From Tersicoccus phoenicis (lineage in GTDB: Bacteria; Actinomycetota; Actinomycetes; Actinomycetales; Micrococcaceae), in contig NZ_MRDE01000057.1 in NCBI RefSeq assembly GCF_001968835.1, forward strand, positions 1 through 49,077: a stretch of DNA of 49,077 nt. Direction: 5' to 3'. Numbering within the stretch: position 1 is the first letter of the stretch; the number at the start of each line of letters is the position of its first letter. Under the pieces are notes generated by a model. That model saw only the letters and a program-made list of their open reading frames with translations, did no database searches and was not told where the DNA came from. This document shows positions 18,534-34,348 of the stretch, in pieces. The translations under genes and the position numbers were made by a program.

Positions 18534-18688
18534 GCGGCCGCTGCCGGACGGCGGTGACGCCGCACCGGCAGCACAGGCAGGATCCGCTCCTGCCGGCCCG
18601 GACTCCGGGCCACGACCGAAGATCCCGCCGGATCGCTCCACCCCCGAGGGCGGCACGCGACCGGCACCAGAGACGAAGGAGCGCCACC

Positions 18689-19078
18689 ATGGCGAAGCTG
18701 TCCACTGAAGAACTGATCGATGCGTTCAAGGAATTGACCCTCATCGAGCTCTCCGAGTTCGTCAAGGCCTTCGAGGAGACCTTCGACGTCACCGCGGCCG
18801 CCCCCGTGGCCGTGGCCGGTCCGGCCGCTGCCGGTGGCGGCGCCGAGGCCGAGGCCGAGGAGGAGAAGACCGAGTTCGACGTCGTCCTCGAGGCCGCCGG
18901 CGACAAGAAGATCCAGGTCATCAAGGAGGTGCGCGCGCTGACCTCGCTGGGTCTGAAGGAAGCCAAGGACCTGGTCGACGGTGCGCCGAAGGCGGTCCTG
19001 GAGGGCGCCAACAAGGACGCCGCCGAGAAGGCCAAGGCGCAGCTCGAGGGCGCCGGCGCCACCGTCACCCTGAAGTGA
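18689..19078 (+). CDS. rplL: 50S ribosomal protein L7/L12
   Basis: A 129-residue acidic stalk protein: N-terminal dimer domain ([18 protein letters not shown]), an Ala/Gly/Glu hinge (about 36-60) and the C-terminal domain with [20 protein letters not shown], which contacts EF-Tu and EF-G. It has its own AAGGAG ribosome site. A terminator follows. Confidence 0.97.
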   Translation: MAKLSTEELIDAFKELTLIELSEFVKAFEETFDVTAAAPVAVAGPAAAGGGAEAEAEEEKTEFDVVLEAAGDKKIQVIKEVRALTSLGLKEAKDLVDGAPKAVLEGANKDAAEKAKAQLEGAGATVTLK

Positions 19079-19124
19079 CCCCGCCGATCATCTGATCGTT
19101 GGTACACGCCCGCAGGGGCATGCT

Positions 19125-19161
19125 GAAGAGCCCCGCTCCGGTCATCGGAGCGGGGCTCTTC
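19125..19161. terminator. Bidirectional terminator between rplL and the thiolase gene
   Basis: A 16-bp stem (19125-19140 with 19146-19161) and loop GTCAT, with TTT after the right arm. It sits between convergent genes and can serve both. Confidence 0.85.
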
Positions 19162-19188
19162 TTTGGTTGCGGCTGGTCCCGCCGGCGC

Positions 19189-20385
19189 TCAGTCGCGGGA
19201 CAGCAGCAACGCCTCGCCCTGGCCCCCGCCGCCGCACAGGGACACGGCGGCCCGGCCGGAACCACGTCGGGCCAGCTCGAGCGCGGCGTGCAGCGCGAGC
19301 CGGGCCCCGGAAGCCCCGATCGGGTGGCCCAGGGCGATGGCGCCGCCGTGGATGTTGGTGCGCTCCAGCGGGTAGTCCAGGTCGGCGAGGGACTGCACCG
19401 CGACCGCGCCGAACGCCTCGTTGATCTCGATGAAGTCCAGGTCCGCCCGCTGCCATCCCGCCCGGTCGAGCGCGTGGTCGATGGCCCGGGACGGCTGGGA
19501 GTGCAGAGAGTTGTCCGGACCGGCGACCTGCCCGGGCGCGCCGATCACGGCCAGCCACGACAGACCACGCTCCTGCGCCCACGAGCGGCGGGCGACGACG
19601 ACGACGGCGGCACCGTCGGACAGCGGCGAGGAGTTGCCGGCGGTGATCGTGCCGTCCGCGGCGAACGCCGGACGCAGCCCCGCCAGGGTCTCCACCGTGG
19701 TGCCCGGCCGCACCCCCTCGTCGGCGGACACCACGACCGGGGTGCCCTTGCGCTGGGGCACCTTGACCGGCACGATCTCGTCCTCGAAGACACCGCTCTC
19801 CGCCGCCGCGGCCGCCCGCTGGTGCGAAGCCGCCGCCACGTGGTCCTGAGCGGCGCGGTCCACGCCGAGACGACCGTTGTGCGCCTCCGTGGACGCGCCC
19901 ATCGAGATGTGGTCGAACGAGTCGACCAGCCCGTCCCGCGCCACCGCGTCGACGGCCTCGAACGAGCCGTAGGTCCAGCCCTTCCGCGCACCGGGCAGCA
20001 GATGCGGGGCGTTGGTCATCGACTCCTGACCGCCGGCGAGGACGACGTCCGCCTCGCCGGAGCGGATCAGCCGGGCGGCGTCGGTGATGGCGACCAGCCC
20101 GGAGAGGCACACCTTGTTCACGGTCACGGCCGGCACGTTCCAGCCGACGCCCGCGGCGATGGCGGTCTGCCGAGCGGGGTTCTGTCCGGCGCCGGCCTGG
20201 ACGACCTGGCCGAGGATGACGTGGTCGATGTCGGCGGCGCTCACCCCGGACCGCTCGATCGCGGCGGACGCCGCCAGCGTCCCCAGCTCCACGGCGGTGA
20301 ACCCGGCCAACCGGCCGAGGATCTTCCCCTGCGGGGTACGTGTCCCGGCCAGGATGACGACGTCGTTGTCGTGGTGTTCAGTCAT
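19189..20385 (-). CDS. Acetyl-CoA C-acetyltransferase (thiolase)
   Basis: A 398-residue thiolase with all catalytic residues: acyl-accepting C93 in VNKVCLSGL, H354 in GGAIALGHPIGASGAR, and C384 in SLCGGGGQGEA. INEAFGAVAVQS is also present. This enzyme condenses or cleaves acetoacetyl-CoA or longer 3-ketoacyl-CoA. It stands alone and convergent to rplL, so its pathway is not clear from context; acetoacetyl-CoA metabolism is most likely. It is distinct from the pcaF thiolase at 37939, which belongs to the catabolic cluster. Confidence 0.9.
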   Translation of the reverse strand: MTEHHDNDVVILAGTRTPQGKILGRLAGFTAVELGTLAASAAIERSGVSAADIDHVILGQVVQAGAGQNPARQTAIAAGVGWNVPAVTVNKVCLSGLVAITDAARLIRSGEADVVLAGGQESMTNAPHLLPGARKGWTYGSFEAVDAVARDGLVDSFDHISMGASTEAHNGRLGVDRAAQDHVAAASHQRAAAAAESGVFEDEIVPVKVPQRKGTPVVVSADEGVRPGTTVETLAGLRPAFAADGTITAGNSSPLSDGAAVVVVARRSWAQERGLSWLAVIGAPGQVAGPDNSLHSQPSRAIDHALDRAGWQRADLDFIEINEAFGAVAVQSLADLDYPLERTNIHGGAIALGHPIGASGARLALHAALELARRGSGRAAVSLCGGGGQGEALLLSRD

Positions 20386-20755
20386 GGTGGCGTTGGTCCT
20401 GTCGACGACGGTGTGTGCTCCTCAAGCCTAGTGTGATCAGCGCCTCGTGGCGCGGCCGTCGTCGTGGGGCCGTGCCGCGAGCGTCCCGCGCGATACCACA
20501 GCCCGAGCTGGACACCAAGCATTCCACCGGGTAGATTGAATCTTTGCGTATCCCCTTTTCACCTTCAGCCTTCATATAGCGGTGGGCTCGGTCGAGTGCT
20601 GCGCCGAACGCGTCGCCCGTGGACACCACGGTGACGCCGGTGAGCAGCGGCGACCCGGTCCGGACCGGACCAGCACGGGTGGGCGGCACGACAGCGAGCC
20701 GCAGGTCGCCGTCGGGGGCGCAGTTCACGCCTGAAGGTCTGTGGAAGGATCCCTC
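20386..20755. other. rpoB upstream region
   Basis: A 370-bp region between divergent thiolase and rpoB. It contains the promoter at 20509-20537 and about 210 nt of leader, including a second possible -10 (TATAGC near 20575) without a -35. No gene was found. Confidence 0.5.
20509..20537 (+). promoter_or_regulatory. rpoBC promoter
   Basis: TGGACA (20509-20514), 17-nt spacer, TAGATT (20532-20537). This is a good match to the primary sigma consensus, about 220 nt before rpoB. Confidence 0.6.
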
Positions 20756-24247
<3,492 letters not shown>

Positions 24248-24252
24248 CCCGC

Positions 24253-24289
24253 TCCGCCGCGGGTGCCCGCACCGGGCACCCGCGGCGGA
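24253..24289 (+). other. Hairpin between rpoB and rpoC
   Basis: A 17-bp perfect stem (24253-24269 with 24273-24289) and a 3-nt loop CAC in the 104-bp rpoB-rpoC gap. It has the form of the other terminators here but stands inside an operon, so it may cause partial termination, RNA processing or mRNA stabilisation. Confidence 0.7.
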
Positions 24290-24351
24290 ACCGGCAGCAC
24301 CCCACCCGGTAAGACTTCAGACATTTGTCAACCAAGAGAGACAAGGACCAG

Positions 24352-28242
<3,891 letters not shown>

Positions 28243-28277
28243 GTGTGGTGAGCATGGCCGGCTGATCAGCTGGTGAC

Positions 28278-28313
28278 ACGAAGACCCCGTTCCGGTTGGA
28301 GCGGGGTCTTCGT
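28278..28313 (+). terminator. rpoBC terminator
   Basis: A 16-bp stem (28278-28293 with 28298-28313, one T-G pair) and loop GGTT, 35 bp past rpoC. It closes the core operon before the catabolic cluster. Confidence 0.85.
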
Positions 28314-28416
28314 CGTTTGCCGTGTTCCTCCTTTCTGGCTGGGTGGGGTGCGGCGGGCACGTCGAGTTGATCTGGAGGCTGGGCCGGGGACGGGCGAGCG
28401 CGCGGACGCTTGAACG

Positions 28417-28486
28417 GTGAGCTCGCCGGTTCGTGGCGAGTTCGCGTGTCGTCTCCCCGTGGTTCGGGACGAACCGGCGAACTCAC
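28417..28486. repeat. 18-bp inverted repeat before the IclR gene
   Basis: Arms 28417-28434 and 28469-28486 are complementary at 17 of 18 positions and enclose 34 nt. The inner part contains GTTCG-GGA-CGAAC (28462-28474), which resembles the cluster's operator half-sites but with a 3-nt spacer. It may be an operator for the IclR gene or a cruciform-forming intergenic repeat. Confidence 0.5.
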
Positions 28487-28537
28487 GCCTGGGGCCGGGG
28501 CGCGGCGGGGCGGGTGGTGTCGGTGGGAGGATGGCCT

Positions 28538-29341
28538 ATGGCCAATTCGCCCTCGGGGGAGTCGATGATCGAACGGATCATCCGGATTCTCGGGGCCTTC
28601 TCCTCCGAGCGGCCGGCGTTGAGTGTGGCCGCTCTCGCCGCCCGGGCCGGCATCCCGCCGGCGACCACGCACCGGATCGTGCGGGCGCTGACCGACCAGC
28701 GGATGCTCGAGAAGGACGGCGCCGGCCGGGTCCGGCTCGGGATCCGGCTGTGGGAGCTGGCCAGCCGCGGCTCCTCCGTGACCACCCTCCGGCAGGCCGC
28801 CCTGCCGTTCCTCGAGGACGTGCAGTCCGTCGTCCGGCAGCACACCCAGTTGACCATCCTGCAGGACGGCGGCGACGTGCTCTTCGTCGAGCGGCTCTCG
28901 TGGCACGGGTCCATCGCCAACGCCGCCCGCGTCGCCGGCCGGCTGCCCGCCGCGATCTCCTCGTCCGGTCTGGCCCTGCTCGCCTTCGGTGACCGGGCGC
29001 GGACCGAGCACTACCTGCGCCACGGCTATGACCCGGACGCGCCCTGGGCGCGGATGAGCGTGGCGGAGCTGCGCCGGCAGCTCGCCCACGTGCGGCGCGA
29101 GGGCTACGCCCTGCTGGACAGCCACGTGGTCGACACCACCTCGGGCGTCGCCGTGCCGGTGCTCGGCGCCGACGGGCAGGCGGTCGCCGCGCTCGGCGTC
29201 GTCGTCCCCGCCGGGCAGGAACGCGTCGGCACCACCGTGCCGGTCCTGCAGACGTCCGCCCGCGGCATCGCCCGCCGCGCCACCGAACTCGGCCTCTCAT
29301 TCAATGAGAACACGGGGGACGCCGGCCGCGGCACCGGCTGA
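28538..29341 (+). CDS. IclR-family regulator next to pobA
   Basis: A 267-residue regulator with an N-terminal winged helix (about 11-72, with LSVAALAARAGIPPATTHRIVRAL) and a C-terminal effector-binding GAF-like domain. IclR proteins that control 4-hydroxybenzoate and protocatechuate genes (PobR, PcaU, PcaR) share this form. It is the first gene of the cluster and lies 74 bp before pobA, so a PobR-like role is inferred. ATG at 28538 follows GGAGG with 7-nt spacing; the frame is open 35 codons further upstream. Confidence 0.85.
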   Translation: MANSPSGESMIERIIRILGAFSSERPALSVAALAARAGIPPATTHRIVRALTDQRMLEKDGAGRVRLGIRLWELASRGSSVTTLRQAALPFLEDVQSVVRQHTQLTILQDGGDVLFVERLSWHGSIANAARVAGRLPAAISSSGLALLAFGDRARTEHYLRHGYDPDAPWARMSVAELRRQLAHVRREGYALLDSHVVDTTSGVAVPVLGADGQAVAALGVVVPAGQERVGTTVPVLQTSARGIARRATELGLSFNENTGDAGRGTG

Positions 29342-29415
29342 GACTGTGAGGGCGCCCACAGCCCGCGGGCGCACCGGGCCGGGTCCCGGAGGTGGTGACG
29401 TCGAAGGAGGCGGCA

Positions 29416-30603
29416 GTGGCGCAACGGCGCGTGGTCGCAACGCAGGTCGGGATCGTGGGGGCGGGCCCCGCCGGGCTGATGCTCTCGCACCTGCTGGCCC
29501 GGTCCGGCGTGGATTCCGTCGTGGTCGAGGCCCGTACCCGGCCCGCGATCGAGACCACCATCCGCGCCGGCATCCTGGAACACGGCAGCGTGCGGATGCT
29601 GCTGGACAACGACGTCAGCGACCGGGTGCTGCGCGAGGGGTACGAACACGAGGGGATCGAGCTCCGCTTCAACGGGGAGGGCCACCGCATCGACTTCCGG
29701 GCGCTGGTCGGCGAGTCCGTCTGGCTCTACCCGCAGACCGACGTGTTCATGGACCTGGCCGCGGCGCGTGAACGCGACGGCGGGGACGTCCGGTACGGCG
29801 TCACCGACAGCCGGGTGGTGGACGTGGTCGACGCCCCGGCCATCGAGTTCACCGACGCGGAGGGCGTCGACTGGCGGGTCGAGTGCGAGTATCTCGCCGG
29901 CACCGACGGCTCCCGCAGCATCTGCCGCCGCGAGGTGCCCGAGACCGCCCGCCGCTCCTACTTCCGCGAGTACCCGTTCGCCTGGTTCGGCATCCTCTGC
30001 GAGGCGCCGCCGAGCGCCCCGGAGCTGATCTACGCCAACTCCCCGCACGGCTTCGCGCTGATCAGCCAGCGCACCGAGACGGTGCAGCGGATGTACTTCC
30101 AGTGCGAGAAGGACACCGACCCGGCGCAGTGGTCCGAGGAGCAGATCTGGGCCGAGCTGGGCCGCCGCGTCGAGGGCAACGGGTTCGAGTTGAGGCGCGG
30201 TCCCGTCTTCGAGAAGACCGTGCTGCCGTTCCGCAGCTTCGTCTGCGAGCCGCTGCGGCACGGCCGCCTGCTGCTCGCGGGCGATGCCGGACACACCGTG
30301 CCGCCCACGGGCGCCAAGGGGCTCAACCTCGCCCTGGCCGACGTCGCCGTCCTCCACGCCGCTCTTGCCGGGTACTTCGCGACGGGGTCCACGACGGGCA
30401 TCGACGCCTACAGCGACACCGCGCTGACCCGGGTGTGGAAAGCCCAGCACTTCTCCTATTGGATGACGTCGATGCTGCACGAAAGCCCCGAGGCGAACGC
30501 CTTCGACCGGAAGCGGCAGCTCGGGGAACTCACCTCCGTCGTCACCTCGCGGGCTGGTTCGACGTGGCTCGCCGAGGCCTACACCGGGTGGCCGCACCGG
30601 TGA
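29416..30603 (+). CDS. pobA: 4-Hydroxybenzoate 3-monooxygenase
   Basis: A 395-residue flavoprotein hydroxylase that turns 4-hydroxybenzoate into protocatechuate with O2 and NAD(P)H. Seen: FAD Rossmann motif GAGPAG (15-20); substrate-pocket residues Y206, S217 and R219 in LIYANSPHGFALISQR, corresponding to Y201, S212 and R214 of the Pseudomonas enzyme; and the second FAD motif GDAGHTVPPTGAKGLNLA. GTG at 29416 lies 5 nt after a perfect AAGGAGG and gives the usual family length. An earlier in-frame GTG at 29392 is unlikely. Confidence 0.96.
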   Translation: MAQRRVVATQVGIVGAGPAGLMLSHLLARSGVDSVVVEARTRPAIETTIRAGILEHGSVRMLLDNDVSDRVLREGYEHEGIELRFNGEGHRIDFRALVGESVWLYPQTDVFMDLAAARERDGGDVRYGVTDSRVVDVVDAPAIEFTDAEGVDWRVECEYLAGTDGSRSICRREVPETARRSYFREYPFAWFGILCEAPPSAPELIYANSPHGFALISQRTETVQRMYFQCEKDTDPAQWSEEQIWAELGRRVEGNGFELRRGPVFEKTVLPFRSFVCEPLRHGRLLLAGDAGHTVPPTGAKGLNLALADVAVLHAALAGYFATGSTTGIDAYSDTALTRVWKAQHFSYWMTSMLHESPEANAFDRKRQLGELTSVVTSRAGSTWLAEAYTGWPHR

Positions 30604-30628
30604 TCCGCGCCACCGCGCACGGTCTGTC

Positions 30629-30662
30629 GTTCGCTGTACGAACATGCGGCCGAGATACGAAC
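30629..30662 (+). promoter_or_regulatory. Paired 15-bp palindromes, predicted IclR operator of the qsu-pca operon
   Basis: GTTCGCTGTACGAAC (30629-30643) is an exact GTTCG-N5-CGAAC palindrome. GGCCGAGATACGAAC (30648-30662) starts 19 bp later and keeps the right half. They end 48 bp before the dehydrogenase start, in the 107-bp gap after pobA. Same layout as at 12413 and 37878. Confidence 0.7.
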
Positions 30663-30710
30663 ACTGCTACTGTTGCCGGTGTCACCCCGTTCCGGCGCTC
30701 TGGAGGCACG

Positions 30711-31595
30711 GTGAGCACACGCGCGACGTCCCCCCTGCTGGGACTGGTCGGTGACGGCGTCACCCCCTCACTCACCCCGCCCCTGCACGAGGCGGAGGCC
30801 CGCCACCACGGGCTCACGCTGCTGTACCGGCCGATCGACCTCGCCGTCCTGGGCATCCCCGCCGGCGAGATCGGCACCGTCCTGCGCTGGGCCCACGCGC
30901 TCGGCTTCAACGGGCTGAACGTCACCCACCCCTGCAAGCAGCTCGTCCTGACGCACCTGGACGAGGTGGATCGGGACGCGGCGCGGCTCGAGGCGGTCAA
31001 CACGATCACCATCGACGACGACGGCCACACCGTCGGCCACAACACCGACCATTCCGGGTTCCGTCGCGGTTTCGAGGACGGCCTGCCGGGCGCCGCCGTC
31101 GACCGCGTCGTCCAGCTCGGTGCGGGGGGAGCGGGCTCGGCGGTCGCCTACGCGCTGCTGACGCTCGGCGCGCAGCAGCTGACGGTGGTCGACGTGGACC
31201 GAGCGCGGGCGGAGACCCGGGCGGCCGGACTGGAGCGACTGTTCCCCGATCGGACGGTGGCCGCGGGCACTGCGGACGAGTTGCCCGGGCTGCTCGCCGG
31301 TGCGGACGGGCTGGTCAACTGCACGCCGGTCGGGATGGCCGCCCACCCCGGCCTGCCCCTGGACGTCGAGCTGCTGAACGACCGGCTCTGGGTCAGCGAC
31401 ATCGTCTACCGGCCGCTGGCGACCGCGCTGCTGACCACCGCCGCCGAGCGTGGGTGCCGCACCCTCAGCGGGGCCGGGATGGCCGTCGGGCAGGCGGTCG
31501 ACGCCTTCGCCGTCTTCACCGGGCGGACCGCCGACGCTGCGCGGATGCACGAGGTGTTCGCGTCCCTCGTCGACGCCGAGCGGGTCGTTGGCTGA
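30711..31595 (+). CDS. qsuD: Shikimate/quinate dehydrogenase (AroE/QsuD-like)
   Basis: A 294-residue dehydrogenase with the shikimate-dehydrogenase core: TPSLTPPLHE, K76 in NVTHPCKQ, N97 in EAVNTIT and D113 in HNTDHSGF (substrate site), and the nucleotide loop GAGGAG (137-142). The second strand of the Rossmann fold ends in D161 (VVDVDRAR) rather than the NRT of NADP-dependent biosynthetic AroE, which favours NAD and thus a catabolic role. It would oxidise shikimate (or quinate) to dehydroshikimate (or dehydroquinate). GTG at 30711 follows GGAGG. Its stop overlaps the next start by one base. Confidence 0.87.
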   Translation: MSTRATSPLLGLVGDGVTPSLTPPLHEAEARHHGLTLLYRPIDLAVLGIPAGEIGTVLRWAHALGFNGLNVTHPCKQLVLTHLDEVDRDAARLEAVNTITIDDDGHTVGHNTDHSGFRRGFEDGLPGAAVDRVVQLGAGGAGSAVAYALLTLGAQQLTVVDVDRARAETRAAGLERLFPDRTVAAGTADELPGLLAGADGLVNCTPVGMAAHPGLPLDVELLNDRLWVSDIVYRPLATALLTTAAERGCRTLSGAGMAVGQAVDAFAVFTGRTADAARMHEVFASLVDAERVVG

Positions 31596-33469
31596 TGCGC
31601 ACCGCCATCGCCACCGTGTGCCTGAGCGGGACCCTCGAGGACAAGCTGGATGCCTGCGCCGCCGCCGGCTTCGACGGGGTCGAGATCTTCGAGAACGACC
31701 TGATCGCCTCGCCCTCCCGGCCCGAGGACGTCGCCGCCCGGTGCGCCGACCTCGGCCTGTCCATCGACCTCTACCAGCCCTTCCGCGACGCCGACCTCGT
31801 CACCGACGACCGGTTCGCCGACACGCTGCGGAGAGCCGGGCACAAGTTCGCCCTGATGGAGCGTCTCGGCGCCCGGCTGCTGCTGGTCTGCTCCAACGTC
31901 GCCACGGCCACCATCGACGACGACGACCTCGCCGCCGAGCAGCTCAGCGCGCTCGGCGACGCGGCCACCGGTCACGGCATCCGGCTCGCCTACGAGGCGC
32001 TCGCCTGGGGCCGCTACGTGAACGACTACCGGCGGGCCCACCGGATCGTCGAGCTCGCTGGCCACCCCGCGGTCGGCACCTGCCTGGACAGCTTCCACAT
32101 CCTCTCCCGCGGGCACGACCCGGCCGCCATCGCCGGTTTCGACCCGGAGAGGATCTTCTTCCTCCAGCTCGCCGACGCGCCGGCGCTCGGCATGGACGTG
32201 CTGTCCTGGAGCCGGCACCACCGGGTGTTCCCGGGCGAGGGCGACCTGCCCGTCGTCGCCCTGTTCGACGCCGTCGTCGCCTCCGGCTACGCCGGTCCGG
32301 TCTCGCTGGAGATCTTCAACGACGTGTTCCGCCAGAGTGAGACGCGGCGGACCGCCGTCGCCGGTCTGCGCTCGCTGATCGCCCTCGCCGACACCACGGC
32401 CGGACACCGCGCCGCGGCCACCCGGACACCGGGCGCCGGCGACGTCCGGCCCGACCGGGTGGGTCTGACCGCGCTGCCCGCCGTCACCCCGCCCACCGCG
32501 CTCGGATTCGCCGAGGTCAAGACCTCCGGAAACGACCACCTCGAACGCGTCCTGCGCCAACTCGGCTTCGGCTACGTCGGCACACACCAGAGCAAACCCG
32601 TGACGCTCTGGCAGCAGGGCGACGCGAGGATCGTGATCAACGCGCAGGACGCCGCCAGCGCGGATCCGCTGATCTCCGCGCTCGGTGTCGACGTCCGTCG
32701 CCCGATCGACGCGGCCGACCGCGCCCACCGGCTGCTCGCCGAGGCCGTGCCGCGCACCCAGCGCGTCGACGAGGAGGCGCTGACGGCGGTGCGCGCGCCG
32801 GACGGGACGGAGATCTTCTTCTGCCAGTCGGGCACCGCACCCGCGTGGGCGGCCGAGTTCCACCACGACGGGCGGTCCGAGGGCGAGCACCCGGGCCTCG
32901 GCATCCGCCGCATCGACCACGTCAACCTCGTCCAGCCCTGGCAGCACATCGACGAGGCGCGGCTGTTCTACCCGAGCGCGTTGGGCCTGACCCGCTGGCC
33001 CACGCTCGACGTCGCCGGCCCCACCGGCCTGGTCCAGTCGCAGGTGATGTCCAGCGACGACGCGTCCGTCCGGGTGGTGCTCAACGTCAATCCGCGCGTC
33101 GGCGGCGACGCACCGAGTGCGAGCCGTCCCGAGCACATCGCCCTGGCCTGCGACGACATCGTGCTGGCCGCGCGCGCCGCGTGCGCCGCCGGGATCGTCC
33201 TGCTGCCCATCCCGCAGAACTACTACGACGACCTGCAGGCCCGGTTCGGGCTCGACGAGAAGACCGTGGCGCAGCTGCGGGAGCTGAACGTGTGCTACGA
33301 CCGGGACGAACACGGGGAGTTCCTGCACTTCTACACGGAGACGATCGGCGAGCTGTATCTGGAGGTGCTCGAACGGCGCGGTGACTACCGCGGCTTCGGC
33401 GCGGCCGACGCCCCGGTCCGCATGGCCGCCCAGTTCGCGCTCTCCCGCGCTCCGGCAGCGGCCACCTGA
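31595..33469 (+). CDS. qsuB: 3-Dehydroshikimate dehydratase fused to an HPPD-like domain
   Basis: A 624-residue fusion. Residues 1 to about 270 are an AP-endonuclease-type TIM barrel with the expected metal ligands E134, D165, Q191 and E239 plus H168 (CLDSFHIL), the dehydratase that converts 3-dehydroshikimate to protocatechuate. Residues about 300-620 form a vicinal-oxygen-chelate domain like 4-hydroxyphenylpyruvate dioxygenase, with a full metal triad H442 (IDHVNL), H514 (EHIALA) and E582 (HFYTE). QsuB and QuiC1 have this layout; the role of the second domain is not established. It supplies the ring substrate for the next genes, pcaHG. Confidence 0.9.
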   Translation: MRTAIATVCLSGTLEDKLDACAAAGFDGVEIFENDLIASPSRPEDVAARCADLGLSIDLYQPFRDADLVTDDRFADTLRRAGHKFALMERLGARLLLVCSNVATATIDDDDLAAEQLSALGDAATGHGIRLAYEALAWGRYVNDYRRAHRIVELAGHPAVGTCLDSFHILSRGHDPAAIAGFDPERIFFLQLADAPALGMDVLSWSRHHRVFPGEGDLPVVALFDAVVASGYAGPVSLEIFNDVFRQSETRRTAVAGLRSLIALADTTAGHRAAATRTPGAGDVRPDRVGLTALPAVTPPTALGFAEVKTSGNDHLERVLRQLGFGYVGTHQSKPVTLWQQGDARIVINAQDAASADPLISALGVDVRRPIDAADRAHRLLAEAVPRTQRVDEEALTAVRAPDGTEIFFCQSGTAPAWAAEFHHDGRSEGEHPGLGIRRIDHVNLVQPWQHIDEARLFYPSALGLTRWPTLDVAGPTGLVQSQVMSSDDASVRVVLNVNPRVGGDAPSASRPEHIALACDDIVLAARAACAAGIVLLPIPQNYYDDLQARFGLDEKTVAQLRELNVCYDRDEHGEFLHFYTETIGELYLEVLERRGDYRGFGAADAPVRMAAQFALSRAPAAAT

Positions 33470-33535
33470 CCCGTTCCATCCCCGCCACGGCGGGCGCCCC
33501 TCCTGGGCTCCCGTCCCGATCCGACCGGAGGACCC

Positions 33536-34348
33536 ATGGCCTCAGCTGATCCCGAGACGTTCGACCACGTCACCCTGCTCTCCTCCGACGACGCTGCCGA
33601 CACGCAGGACGCCGTCAGCGGGGAGATCACGACCCTGGGGGAGGAGTACCGCCGCGGCGATACGGAAGAGACCCAGCCCCGCATCGACTTCCCGCCCTAC
33701 CGCAGCTCGATCCTGCGGCACCCGACCAAGGACCTGCACCATGCGGACCCGGAGACCATCGAGCTCTGGGCGCCGGCCTTCGGGCACCAGGACGTGCACC
33801 CCTTGGAGGCGGACCTGACCATCCAGCACCACGGCGACCCGGTCGGGGAGCGGATGATCGTCACGGGCCGCGTCGTCGACGGCGACGGGCGTCCGGTGCG
33901 CCACCAGCTCGTGGAGATCTGGCAGGCCAATTCGGCCGGCCGCTACATCCACAAGCGTGACCAGCACCCGGCGCCCATCGACCCCAACTTCACCGGGGTG
34001 GGCCGGTGCCTGACCGACGGCGACGGCACCTACCGGTTCACCACCGTCAAACCCGGACCGTACCCGTGGAAGAACCACCACAACGCCTGGCGTCCCGCCC
34101 ACATCCACTTCTCCCTGTTCGGCACGGACTTCACCCAGCGGATGATCACCCAGATGTACTTCCCCGGAGACCCCCTGTTCGACCTCGATCCCATCTACCA
34201 GTCCATCGTCGACCCGCGGGCCCGACAGCGGCTGGTGGCCACCTACGACCACGGCATCACCGAGCATGAGTGGTGCACCGGCTACCGGTGGGACATCGTG
34301 CTCTCCGGGAGCAACCGCACCTGGACGGAGGAGGACGAGCAGGCATGA
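33536..34348 (+). CDS. pcaH: Protocatechuate 3,4-dioxygenase beta subunit
   Basis: A 270-residue subunit that carries the non-heme Fe(III) centre. The ligands are visible: Y137 (GRYIHK), Y176 (KPGPYPW), H189 and H191 (RPAHIHF). The alpha-beta enzyme opens protocatechuate between its hydroxyls to 3-carboxy-cis,cis-muconate. GGAGG precedes the ATG. The stop overlaps pcaG by 4 nt. Confidence 0.97.
   Translation: MASADPETFDHVTLLSSDDAADTQDAVSGEITTLGEEYRRGDTEETQPRIDFPPYRSSILRHPTKDLHHADPETIELWAPAFGHQDVHPLEADLTIQHHGDPVGERMIVTGRVVDGDGRPVRHQLVEIWQANSAGRYIHKRDQHPAPIDPNFTGVGRCLTDGDGTYRFTTVKPGPYPWKNHHNAWRPAHIHFSLFGTDFTQRMITQMYFPGDPLFDLDPIYQSIVDPRARQRLVATYDHGITEHEWCTGYRWDIVLSGSNRTWTEEDEQA

Noticed and set aside
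28462-28474. GTTCG-GGA-CGAAC as a fourth member of the paired operator set
   Set aside because: The spacer is 3 nt instead of 5 and there is no partner site 19 bp away, so it was kept only as part of the inverted repeat.
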